DNA of 64,000 nucleotides, from NCBI RefSeq assembly GCF_033947565.1, contig NZ_JARPVX010000005.1, positions 1-64,000 on the forward strand, written 5' to 3'. Under the pieces are notes generated by a model that worked only from the letters and a program-made list of their open reading frames with translations, did no database searches and had not been told where the DNA came from. This document shows positions 46,101 through 53,758 of this stretch, one piece after another. This stretch comes from Lichenihabitans sp033947565. GTDB taxonomy: Bacteria > Pseudomonadota > Alphaproteobacteria > Rhizobiales > Beijerinckiaceae. Numbering within the stretch: position 1 is the first letter of the stretch; the number at the start of each line of letters is the position of its first letter. The position numbers and the translations under genes were made by a program.

Positions 46101-48093
46101 AGTTGAGCGCGTCGCCAAAGGTCCAAACGCCGCTGAGCGCCGCGCAAACGAGCTCGCCGATGCTGTGCCCGACGAAGGCGTCGGGCACGATCCCCCAGTT
46201 CATCCAGAGCCGCGCCGTCGCATATTGCGTGAGGAAAAGGGCCGGTTGCGCCAAGGCCGTGGCATGCAGCGCCTCGGGTGGCAGTATGGTCGAGGGGGCG
46301 AGATGCAGGAGGTCGCGGATTTGTCCGGCAAGCCCTGTCTCCAACAGGCCCAGGCCGTCATCGATGATGGCGCGATACACCGGCTCCGCGCCGTAAAGGT
46401 CGCGCCCCATGCCGGCGTGCTGCGTTCCCTGACCGGGGCCCATGAAGACGACGCGTGGCGCCTGACCTTCCGCTTCCCCTGTCGGGCGCTTTGCATCGCT
46501 GAGTCGTGCGATCGCATCCTGCGAGTGACGGCCGATCACGGCGGTCCTGTGTGCGAAGGCGCGCCGGCCGCGCTGCAGCGTATGCGCCACATCGGCAAGG
46601 TCGAGGTCGGGATGCGTCTCGAGATGGAGCGCAAGAGCCGCTACGCTGCGCGCCAAGGCGGCCGGGGAGCGGGCCGAAACGGGCAACACGCAGAGCGGGG
46701 CCGCTGCGGACGTATCCGCCTGCCGACCGAGAGTGTCGGGCGGAGGCTGTTCGATCACCACATGGACGTTGGTTCCGCCCACCCCCAGGGCTGTCACGCC
46801 GGCGCGCCGCGGTCCGTCGCCATCGAGCCAGGGGCGCCCGTGCGCGTCGAGCACGAAGGCGCTGCCTTCCAGCTCGAGCAGGGGATTCGGCGTCTCGAAA
46901 TGCGCCAGCGGGGGGATCACGCCGTCTCGCACGCCCAACGTGGCCTTGATCAGCCCGGTGACGCCGGCCGCCGCATCGAGATGGCCGACGTTGGCCTTGG
47001 CCGATCCCAGCGCGCAGAAGCCGCGATCCGCCGTCGAGGCCGAGAAGGCCCGGACCAGGGCCGCCACTTCGATCGGGTCGCCGAGCGGCGTCGCGGTGCC
47101 GTGGCATTCGACGTAGCCGACGGAGCGGGCCTCGATCCCGGCGCGGGCCTGCGCGTCGCGGATGACATCGACCTGTCCGTCGATGCTGGGGGCCGTGAAG
47201 CCGACCTTGCGGCTGCCATCGTTGTTGCTGCTCGCCCCGCGGATCACGGCATGGATCGTGTCGCGATCGGCAATCGCATCGTTAAGCCGCTTCAGCACCA
47301 CGGCGGCGGCGCCGCTGCCGAACACGGTTCCACTCGCCTTGGCGTCGAAGGGGCGGCAGGTGCCGTCGGCCGAGGCCATGCCGCCCGGCTGGTGCAGATA
47401 GCCGCGCTTTTGCGGAAACGTGATCGAAACTCCGCCGGCCAGCATGATGTCGGCTTGTCGGAGCTGGAGCGCCTGGCAGGCCTGCACCACGGCCGTCAGC
47501 GAGGTCGAGCAGGCCGTGCCGAGCGTCATCGCCGGGCCGCGTAGATCGAGCTTGTAGGCCACGCGCGTCGAGAGGAAATCCTGGCCGGCGCCGACGAGGA
47601 CCGGATAGTCGCCGAGCTGGAACGTGGAGGTGAATGCCTCGATGGTGCGTCGGTCGGCGCACACGTTGTTGAGGAAGTAGGTGTTGAGGCTGCAGCCGGC
47701 CATGACCCCGATGGTCGGCCCCGGAGCGGCGGGATCGTAGCCCGCCGCCTCAAGCGCTTCCCAGGCAATCTCCAGGAAGATCCGATGCTGGGGATCCGTC
47801 AGCGCGGCCTCGCGCGGATACATGCCGAAGAAGGCCGCGTCGAACAGGTCGGGATCGGCCAGGATCGGGCGTGCCGGGACGAAGGCCGGCGATGCGAGAA
47901 CATCGGCCTCGAAGGCGCCCTCGAGCTCGTCGGGCGCGAAGCGGCTGATCGTGTCGGCACCCGAGACGATGTTGCGCCAGAACGCCTCGACCGTGCCGGC
48001 CCCGGGGAAGCGCCCCGCCATGCCGATGATGGCGATCGGTTCGAAGGACGGGTCTCGGGAGGAGGTTTCGCGGGCTGCTGTCGATAGGGTCAC
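40153..48093 (-). CDS. Hybrid PKS-NRPS: KS-AT-ACP-aminotransferase-C-A-PCP
   Basis: About 2646 residues from GTG 48093 (AGGAG upstream; GTGA overlap with the previous gene). Domains: ketosynthase with GTACSTSLT (Cys about 194), ECHGTATPLGDP and AKANVGHLD; acyltransferase with GHSIGEL (about 643) and ASHAFH, the malonyl-type motif; ACP with DLGYDSLF (Ser about 978); class III aminotransferase of the glutamate-1-semialdehyde type (GTGSEAVMAA-like CNTGSEAVMAA, PLP Lys in TYGKVIGGG about 1405); condensation domain with intact AHHIICDGWS (about 1721); adenylation domain (TSGSTGRPKG about 2196, NGKLDR about 2519); PCP with ALGADSLK. There is no ketoreductase, so the beta-keto group is available to the aminotransferase, as in mycosubtilin synthase MycA. 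Upstream open frame to 49119 is shadow. Confidence 0.93.
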   Translation of the reverse strand: MTLSTAARETSSRDPSFEPIAIIGMAGRFPGAGTVEAFWRNIVSGADTISRFAPDELEGAFEADVLASPAFVPARPILADPDLFDAAFFGMYPREAALTDPQHRIFLEIAWEALEAAGYDPAAPGPTIGVMAGCSLNTYFLNNVCADRRTIEAFTSTFQLGDYPVLVGAGQDFLSTRVAYKLDLRGPAMTLGTACSTSLTAVVQACQALQLRQADIMLAGGVSITFPQKRGYLHQPGGMASADGTCRPFDAKASGTVFGSGAAAVVLKRLNDAIADRDTIHAVIRGASSNNDGSRKVGFTAPSIDGQVDVIRDAQARAGIEARSVGYVECHGTATPLGDPIEVAALVRAFSASTADRGFCALGSAKANVGHLDAAAGVTGLIKATLGVRDGVIPPLAHFETPNPLLELEGSAFVLDAHGRPWLDGDGPRRAGVTALGVGGTNVHVVIEQPPPDTLGRQADTSAAAPLCVLPVSARSPAALARSVAALALHLETHPDLDLADVAHTLQRGRRAFAHRTAVIGRHSQDAIARLSDAKRPTGEAEGQAPRVVFMGPGQGTQHAGMGRDLYGAEPVYRAIIDDGLGLLETGLAGQIRDLLHLAPSTILPPEALHATALAQPALFLTQYATARLWMNWGIVPDAFVGHSIGELVCAALSGVWTFGDALNFVAERGRLMQTMAPGGMMAVRCGEAELDALLPDELSIAAINTPRGCVVSGPHEALDAFRRALDANQVAHRPVQASHAFHSAMMDPVVPALERYLAGVSFGAPTIPFVSGLTGDWAEPDLVCTPGYWARHCRSTIRFSEALATAVGSDRPVLIEMGAGRTLSRFAAGIVPKAATRGLLHSLPDGRENGNGCDTIRGAVASLWMAGGTPDWEAMDTGRRRRIPLPTYPFERQTHWIEAPRPLDRGVPVSAVNPAAPFPIVPEAPNMTVANPTIEPATPPIAPRSARVKAQLLSLLQGLSGDTLDDDSHAASFLDLGYDSLFLAQVATEVKATFGVAVTFRQLFAEFSSVDALAAHLVTAMPADPPPVQRTAPEAARPAPPANDGASAPSALQSLMREQLAALQGLFAQQLAAMGAVPATEPASGPVVAAPAEARATMADAGQDDKPSRLQVYQGAKAASGAITPAQRAYIDDLTRRYNGRTAGSKQATQAKRAVLADPRAASGFRQDWKEMVYPLLCVHSKGARITDIDGNDYVDLVNGYGQTAFGHSPDFVTAAVTEQLNRGFAIGPQSPLAGDVAERIQRLTGNERVTFCNTGSEAVMAAMRVARTVTGRSTVVMFEGAYHGQFDEVLVKAAPRNAVAGASPAAAGIPAAAVANMVVLPYGTDESLAWIRDHASSLAAVIVEAVQSRHPAFQPKAFLAELRRITEGSGTAFVFDEVVTGFRVHPGGMQAVLGIRADLATYGKVIGGGMPIGILAGKAHFMDALDGGSWRFGDDTCPEVAPTFFAGTFVRHPLALAATQAVLKHLEAGGPALQDALATRTAGLVAALNADLARRGVKTRVETFSSWFYFNPGTEDRLASLFFHEARSRGLHIQEGFPCFLTTAHTDADLDHIGSVFAASLDALAGAGILVGDKDKDEGGTSTAAPLPDSVPWTEPQKEVWLAAQLSDAASCAFNESVSLTFAGDLDEAALAVSLGLLVARHDALRATFDAATETMRVAPDATIALRPVDGQTGSGLQDVLTEEAATPFDLEGGPMLRAVLVRVAPETHVLVLTAHHIICDGWSINILVGELAEGYKAHVEGRSASLPAAPQFRRHALDHHAAAVLSPDTERFWRDAYATLPPPLDLPADHARPVTKSFRGATHRDAVDAELYRGVKAAGARQGCTLFVTLLAALQVLLSRLSGEDDVVIAVPTAGQSATGAEGLVGHCVNLLPLRMRIARNESLANQLGRTRDALLDAFEHQNITFGTLVQLLDVPRTPNRLPLTQIQFNLEKLASGPVLPGVTITATPNGKAFSNFDVFINFIEGPEGLRIDCDYSTDLFEAATIAGWMRALRALLQGLVEDAQQPIWQAPLLSPAERHWMSVELNATETADFDDRPVHVLVAAQAARTPDAVALVWRDKPMTYADLEASSNRLARAIREQVGAPPSRIAVATARSPAMVVAILAILKAGHAYVPIDGQQPAARQRMILDDAAVAAILCDTPEVSALFPDLTCLDIAQDKFRIDAMPQDALAPAAGPDGDDLAYVIFTSGSTGRPKGVAIAHRSLTNLLWSMARRPGMTAQDTLLAVTTIGFDIAGAELLLPLVVGGRVVIADRSEVTDGFALVKRIADAGATVVQATPSLWRILLEAGFASWPGLTMIAGGEALPLDLARQLLAGGGTLWNAYGPTETTIWSSLGQVHGEDDPITIGSPILNTTFHILDDRLQLCPIGVEGELFIGGAGLAQGYFRRDDLTMAAFREIAVPDLGSPRLYRTGDRVRRLADGTIQHLGRHDGQVKLRGFRIELEEIESVLRRCPGVEAAAVALRTPPGGEPRLVGYAVTKDDGIAACASDAARHLPDYMVPKAWMRLDALPLTPNGKLDRRALPDPPPIEIAAQRAMPVASPKTPLQADLVRIIADVLHVEEVGIEDNIFALGADSLKIFRIASRLRTEKIPLDARDLMQRPTVASLSEAMPPMGQVIAMDVARAPALRSFRRAPVPVGDAE

Positions 48094-49992
48094 CGGGGCA
48101 GGGCTCCTTCGAGGGTGGCGGGCACGGGGATGTCGGCGGAGGCGCCCAGCGGCATCACGCCGTCGAGGGCCTCGATGTGGCGCGCAAGGGCCCGGACGCT
48201 CGTGTGTTGGAACACCGCCATCAGCGACAGCCTGGGGCAAAGGGCCGACCGGAGCGCAGCATGCAGCGCCATCAAGGTCAGCGAACTGCCACCCTGGTCG
48301 AAGAAATTGGCGTCGCGGTCCAAGTCTCGATCCAAGTCCTGGTGCGAGTCCGAGTGCGTGTCCTGGCCCGGGCCGCACAGCGTCTCCGCCCAGAGTGCGG
48401 CGACCTTGTTTTCGACCCAGGCCGATCCCGCGGCGTCCCGGGACGGGCGCGCCGCGATGGGCGCAATGGCCGGCAGGCGCGCACGGTCGACCTTGCCGTT
48501 CGTGGTCAGCGGCAAGGCGTCCAGCACGGCCGCCTCGATCGGGATCATGTGGTCGGGCAGCATGCCGCGCAGCCGCGCCAGGGCCCGCTTGCCCCGGTTG
48601 GGATCGATCGCTGCCGGGCCGGCCAGCACCAGATAGGCGCTCAGCCGCTTGCCGTCCGGCGGCGCGTCCCGGGCCACCACGACGGCATCGAGCACCGCGG
48701 GATCGCTTCGCAAGGCATTCTCGATCTCGCCGAGTTCGACGCGCTTGCCGCGGATTTTCACTTGCGTGTCGATCCGGCCCAGGAATTCGACGACGCCGTC
48801 GGATCGCTGCCGCCCGAGATCCCCCGTGAGGTAGACGCGTTCGCGGCAGCCGGGCCCGGTTTCGATCATGACGAACGTTTCGGCCGTCAGATCCTCCCTG
48901 TGGAGATAGCCGGCCGCGAGTCCTGCGCCCGCGCAGGCGATCTGGCCGGGGTCTCCCGGGCGGACGGGTTGCAGTGCCTCGTCGAGGAGGTGCACGCCCG
49001 TTTCGGCGATCGGAAGCCCGATCGGAACGGCGCCTGTGCCCCAGCCCTCGCGCGGGATCGGGTAGCAGCAGGTGAAGGTGGTGTTCTCGGTCGGGCCGTA
49101 GCCGTTGACGATCCCGCAATCGGGCAGGCCCGCATAGGCCCGCGCCACATGGCGCGCGGACAGCACGTCACCGCCCGCGAGAATGCACTTGAGGGGTTTT
49201 AGACCCTCGATCCGGTGATCCACCAGCAGCGAGAAGAGCCCGGCCGTGAACCAGGCCACGGTCGCCTCGTGCTGGGCGATGGCTTCGACGACCGTGTCGA
49301 GAGACGGATGCGCTTCGGCCACGACTGCGACCGAGCCGCCGTTCAGCAGGGCGCCCCATATCTCGAAGGTGCTGGCGTCAAACGCCAGGGGTGCCAGATG
49401 GAGAAAGGTTTCGCCGGCGCCGAACGGGGCGTAGGACTGCCCCTGGACGAGGCGCGCCACGGCGCGATGCGGCACCAATACGCCTTTCGGCTGCCCCGTC
49501 GATCCCGAAGTGTACATCACGCAAGCGATGTCGCCGGGGGTGGTCGACCGCGAAACGCGGGGGCCGGATGTTTGTCTCGATAGCGTCAGGGCGTGCTCGA
49601 GGTGGAACACGCGCCGGCCCGGGATGTCGTCCAGCCCCACCCCATCGGCCGTGAGGACAAGCTGTGGCGCGCTGTCCTTGAGCATGCGGTCGCGGCGGGC
49701 GGGTGGCTCCCCGACATCAAGCGGCACATAAAGGGCCCCGGTCTTCAGGATGCCGAGGAGAGCCACGATGGCGCCCACCGAGCGGCCCGCGAGGAGCACG
49801 ACGGCGTCCCCATGACCGACGTCCTGCGCGTGAAGGAAGCGCGCGAAGCCGTCGGCCTCACGATCGAGCGCCGCGTAGCTGAGCGCGTTCCCGGCGTCGC
49901 CTTTGAGGGCAATGGCTTCCGGCATGCGCCGCGCGATGTCCTCAAAGAGAACGTCGACCGTGACTGCGTTTGGAGAGAGCATGGCCGGCATC
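48090..49992 (-). CDS. NRPS loading protein: adenylation-PCP, valine-type code
   Basis: About 634 residues. Adenylation motifs: MYTSGSTGQPKGV (about 161), LAFDASTFEIWG, NGYGPTENTT, YLTGDLGR and the catalytic Lys in LTTNGKVDR (about 498). Aligning by eye to GrsA, the ten specificity positions read D-A-F-W-L-G-G-T-F-K, one change from the valine code I remember. The PCP has FFDQGGSSLTLM (Ser about 568). Between them lies a short Asp-rich repeat-like linker (QDLDRDLDRD). ATG 49992 is used; TTG 50003 is also possible and neither has a clear ribosome site. It is the first gene of the PKS-NRPS operon and should supply the starter amino acid. Confidence 0.9.
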
Positions 49993-50206
49993 GTCGCTGA
50001 CAAGGCGGAGCACGACGCCCCGACCGACCCATTTCACGACAGCGGCAGGGTGCCCCCACGGTGCAAAAGGGACGAAACGACTGGCCGAACGGAGGAGCGC
50101 GCTACCTCGTTCTGACACGCCTCGACCCTTCGCCGTCGCAAAGGCGGCGGGCCGCTCGTGGCACGCTCGGGCGAGCCGATGAGCGCGAAACGGCGTGGAG
50201 CGAAAC

Positions 50207-51271
50207 GTGACCGATACGACACCACCGGACCGATCCCGCCTGGGCGTCGGTCCCGTCGGACGGCTGCGGCCCCTCGCGGCGGCACTCCTGGCCATCGGGC
50301 TCTGGGCGACTTCGAGTGCCGGTATGGCGGCCGAACCGCTGTGGGGCGTCAACGGCCATCCGCTGACGTCCTACCCCGGAATCGGCCTCGACCAGCAGCT
50401 CGACCTGCTGCTGTCGGCCGGCTTGCGGTCCTACAGGGTCGATGTCACGGCGTTCACCCAACTCGACCGGCTGCGCAGCCTGGTGGATGCCGCCAAGGCG
50501 CGCGGCTTGACGATTCTCCCCGTGCTGATCCCGCCGGTCGACCTGAAGGTCCAGTCCGACGATGCGCTCTACACGCAGTCCCGGCAGTTCGCCAAGATCG
50601 TCGTCGACCTCTTCAAGGGCGAGGTCCCCGTGTGGGAGCTTGGCAACGAGACCGAAAACTTCGCCATCCTGAAGCCGTGCGACATGCGGGACGACGGCAC
50701 CCAATACCCATGCGCCTGGGGTCCGGCGGGCGGCGTCGAGGCACTGGATTATGCCGGGCCGCGCGTCCGCAAGGTCTTGGCGGTCCTGCGCGGCCTGTCG
50801 GACGGCGTTTCCCTCGCCGACCCCGGGGCGCGTCGCGCCATGGGGTCCGCCGGATGGGGCCACACCGGAATCTTCGACCGCATGCACGAGGCCGGGGTCG
50901 CCTGGGATATCTCGGTCTGGCACCTTTATGGCGCCGATCCCGAATGGGCCTTCAAGCGCTTGAGCCGGTTCGGCAAGCCGATCTGGGTCACCGAATTCAA
51001 CCACCCGACCGGCAGCAACAAGGATGGCGAAACGATGCAGGCCGCGAGCCTCGAGGCCACGATGGCCGATCTCCGGCGGCTGGCACCGGTCTACTCGATC
51101 GAGGCCGCCTATGTGTACGAGCTTTGCGACGAGGCGTATTGGGGCACGAGCGACGAAGCGTTCATGGGGCTCGTGCATCTGCGCAAGCTCGGCGACAGCG
51201 GCTGGTCTCTGGGCGAGGCCAAGCCGGCCTTCGCCACCGTTCAGCGCATGATCGCAGCCGGAGGGAAGTGA
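50207..51271 (+). CDS. Exported glycoside hydrolase, clan GH-A-like
   Basis: About 354 residues with an N-terminal hydrophobic signal (LAAALLAIGLWATSSAGMAA). The mature part starts EPLWGVNGHP and has TIM-barrel features: an acid/base candidate in VWELGNETENF (about 150) and a nucleophile candidate in PIWVTEFNHP (about 263), the spacing of GH5/GH39-type enzymes. GTG 50207 is preferred since GGAG lies six bases upstream; GTG 50195 adds four residues. It probably trims or degrades exopolysaccharide in the periplasm, a common companion of Wzy-type loci. Confidence 0.85.
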   Translation: MTDTTPPDRSRLGVGPVGRLRPLAAALLAIGLWATSSAGMAAEPLWGVNGHPLTSYPGIGLDQQLDLLLSAGLRSYRVDVTAFTQLDRLRSLVDAAKARGLTILPVLIPPVDLKVQSDDALYTQSRQFAKIVVDLFKGEVPVWELGNETENFAILKPCDMRDDGTQYPCAWGPAGGVEALDYAGPRVRKVLAVLRGLSDGVSLADPGARRAMGSAGWGHTGIFDRMHEAGVAWDISVWHLYGADPEWAFKRLSRFGKPIWVTEFNHPTGSNKDGETMQAASLEATMADLRRLAPVYSIEAAYVYELCDEAYWGTSDEAFMGLVHLRKLGDSGWSLGEAKPAFATVQRMIAAGGK

Positions 51272-51347
51272 CATCTTCGGCATGGCGGGGATCACGGGTC
51301 TGGCAGCGACCCGCCGCCCTCGCCGCGCGGCAGGGCTCAACGGCGCC

Positions 51348-52634
51348 TCAATCCCATGTCCGTCCGAGATGCAATTGCCGGCTCTTCATCTCGATCGCCC
51401 GGCCCATCGCCTCGCTGACGGCGTGCCGGAAGATCGTTGTCGAGAACCGCTCGGCGTTGGCGCGACAGGCGGCCGGCGTGATCTCACCCGCGTCCCGCTC
51501 GAAATCCCTGACCGCCTCACAGACCGCTTCCGCGGTCTGTCTGCGAAACAGGATCCCCGTCGGACGCCGGCTGCGGCCGAGCGGGCGCACGATGTCGTTC
51601 GCGCCGCCGCGCTCGAAGGCGATGACGGGCGTGCCGCACCCTTGCGCCTCGGCCAGCGTGATGCCGAAATCCTCGCAGCCCGCGAAAACCAGCGCGCGCG
51701 CCTTCGCCAGCATGGCCACAAAGGCCAGACGAGGCAGATAGCCCGTGAAAACGACGTTGGGGCCCGCCATGGCCCGTAACGCGTTGGCCTGCTGCCCTTC
51801 GCCGACGACGATCAGGCGTTTCGACGGCATGGAATTGAAGGCCTGCACGACGAGGTCGATACGTTTGTAGGGCGCGAGGAACGAGGCCGAAACGTAATAA
51901 TCGTCCTTCTCGGTTTCGACCGTCAGTTCGTCGAGCGAGACGGGCGGCGCCACGACCTCGGCCTTGCGGCCATAAATCCTCTCGATCCGCGCCTTGACGA
52001 AATGCGAGTTGGCCAGGAGCAGGTCCGGGCCGTGGGCGGTGCGCGTGTCCCAGGTCCGCAGATGATGCAGCATCGCGCGGTATAGCAGGCCTTTCGGGCC
52101 GAACCCGAGCCGCCCCTGTGCCAGATAAGAGAACTGCTCGTCCCAGGCGTAACGCATCGGGCTGTGCACGTAGCACAGGTGCGGCTGATCCGGCCGGGTG
52201 ATCACGCCACGGGCAAAGGCGGCGGAAGACGACATCACGACATCGTACCCGGTGACGTCGAACTGTTCGATCAGGAAGGGGCAAAGAAAGAACAGGGCGC
52301 GGTAATAGCGTTCGACCCAGGGGAGCCGGTTGACGATCGAAGTGTGGAATGTTGCCGAAGCGAAATGCGCTTCTTTGACGTCGCACGGCAGAAAATCGAA
52401 CAGCGTGAAGACGTCGGGCGCGTCGGTCAGCTTACAAAGTTCGGCCAGAACGCGTTCGCCGCCACGATACGACGGACACCAGTCGTGGACGATCGCCATC
52501 GACGTGCTGCGGGCCTGCAAGGCTTCGGTCATGTCGACGGGGCGGAAAGGCAGCACCGCGCTGCGCGCTTCGAGAAGGGGCGTCATCGTCTTGAACAGCA
52601 GCAAAGGGGGGAGGGTGGGTCGATGACCCATCAT
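51348..52634 (-). CDS. Glycosyltransferase family 4, mannosyltransferase-like
   Basis: 428 residues. Motifs: SMAIVHDWCPSYRGGERVLAEL, VHSPMRYAWDE, ASFLAPYKRIDLVVQAF, VFAGCEDFGITLAEAQGCGTP and AFERGGANDIV. The order and wording match the gene at 28859, so the two are paralogues flanking the PKS-NRPS segment. AGGG a few bases before ATG 52634 supports the longer start; internal ATGs at 52586 and 52532 lack ribosome sites. It is cytoplasmic and probably adds a mannose-type sugar to the repeat unit. Confidence 0.86.
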   Translation of the reverse strand: MMGHRPTLPPLLLFKTMTPLLEARSAVLPFRPVDMTEALQARSTSMAIVHDWCPSYRGGERVLAELCKLTDAPDVFTLFDFLPCDVKEAHFASATFHTSIVNRLPWVERYYRALFFLCPFLIEQFDVTGYDVVMSSSAAFARGVITRPDQPHLCYVHSPMRYAWDEQFSYLAQGRLGFGPKGLLYRAMLHHLRTWDTRTAHGPDLLLANSHFVKARIERIYGRKAEVVAPPVSLDELTVETEKDDYYVSASFLAPYKRIDLVVQAFNSMPSKRLIVVGEGQQANALRAMAGPNVVFTGYLPRLAFVAMLAKARALVFAGCEDFGITLAEAQGCGTPVIAFERGGANDIVRPLGRSRRPTGILFRRQTAEAVCEAVRDFERDAGEITPAACRANAERFSTTIFRHAVSEAMGRAIEMKSRQLHLGRTWD

Positions 52635-52844
52635 CTCAGACCCTGAACGTGGCGGGCGGTGAGCCTTTGCGCCGACGCTTACTCCGATAGGCGTAGGCCA
52701 ACCGACGAACGGCTGAAGAAAGACACAAGGGGAGGCCGGCCCGCATAAAGATCATGCGTCGGACCCGAAGTGCGCAGCCCGGCTGCTCGCACATCCGATC
52801 CAAAGTCGTTTCTTGGTCTTGGGCCAAGGCATGGGTCCGCATCG

Positions 52845-53717
52845 ATGAGAGTTGTTGTCGTCATCGCGACTTATGGACGGCCCGAGATCCTCCGTTGCCT
52901 CTTGAGCCACCTCGAGGAACAGCAACGTTCGCCCGAGATGGTCATCGTTTCGGCGCCCGACCTGTCCCACGTCCCACATTACGAGGCGCAAACCTTCGCG
53001 CTCAACGTCGTGACCGGTGCTTCGGGGCTTTGCGCGCAGCGCAACCATGCCCTCGGCCACGTCCTTGCGTGGAGCGACGTCGTCACGTTTCTCGACGACG
53101 ACTTCCTTCCGGCGAACAACTACCTGGACCGCGTCGTCACGGCGTTCCAGCGCCATGACGATGCCGCCGTGATCATGGGCCATGCCGAGGTCGACGGCGT
53201 CCAGGGTGTCGGATTGACCTTTGAGGAAGGCCTGATGGCCTTGCGGGTGCTTGAGGAGGGCGCCTCGCCTGGCGGGCTGGCGATCGACGAGATCGGCGCC
53301 TACGGGTGCAACATGTCGATCCGCACGGCGTCGATCGCCGACACGCGGTTCGACGAGCGCCTGGCCCTTTATGGCTGGCAGGAGGACGTCGATTTCGCGA
53401 GCCGGCTACGGTCCCGCGGTCGCGTGATCAGGATGCCCGACCTGTTCGGCGTCCACCTCGGGTTCAAGGCCGGCCGGGTCAGCGGCATCCGGTTCGGCTA
53501 TTCGCAGGTGGCCAACCCGGCCTACCTGATCCGGAAGGGCAGCATGCCGGCGGACTTCGGTTTGCGACTGATGCTGCGGAACATCTGCGTCAACCTCGTC
53601 CGAAGTCTGTGGTCGGAAGCCCACGTGGACCGTCGAGGCCGGCTCAAAGGCAATGCCATCGGCCTTTTCCACCTCGCCAAAGGCCGCATCGAGCCGGAAT
53701 ACATCCGACAACTCTAA
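52845..53717 (+). CDS. Glycosyltransferase family 2 (GT-A)
   Basis: 290 residues from ATG 52845. GT-A signature: VVVVIATYGRPEILRCLLSHL, GLCAQRNHAL, VTFLDDDFLPANNYL with the DxD-type metal site, then the acceptor region YGWQEDVDFASRLRSRG (ED motif). No membrane segment. It is followed 41 bases later by the outer-membrane export gene in the same direction. Sugar specificity is not evident. The ribosome site is weak. Confidence 0.86.
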   Translation: MRVVVVIATYGRPEILRCLLSHLEEQQRSPEMVIVSAPDLSHVPHYEAQTFALNVVTGASGLCAQRNHALGHVLAWSDVVTFLDDDFLPANNYLDRVVTAFQRHDDAAVIMGHAEVDGVQGVGLTFEEGLMALRVLEEGASPGGLAIDEIGAYGCNMSIRTASIADTRFDERLALYGWQEDVDFASRLRSRGRVIRMPDLFGVHLGFKAGRVSGIRFGYSQVANPAYLIRKGSMPADFGLRLMLRNICVNLVRSLWSEAHVDRRGRLKGNAIGLFHLAKGRIEPEYIRQL

Positions 53718-53758
53718 GGGGATCGTCCCTGCGTTGTCGCCAAGGGGGCCCTGGGCGC

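Noticed and set aside
45043..47544. 833-codon open frame on the plus strand
   Set aside because: It is antisense to the PKS-NRPS gene, whose KS and AT motifs lie on the other strand; long antisense frames are usual at this GC content, and its protein shows no motif.
48094..49119. N-terminal extension of the PKS-NRPS frame up to 49119
   Set aside because: The extension is Arg/Pro/Gly-rich shadow of the A-PCP gene. The GTG at 48093 with AGGAG upstream and a GTGA overlap explains the true start.
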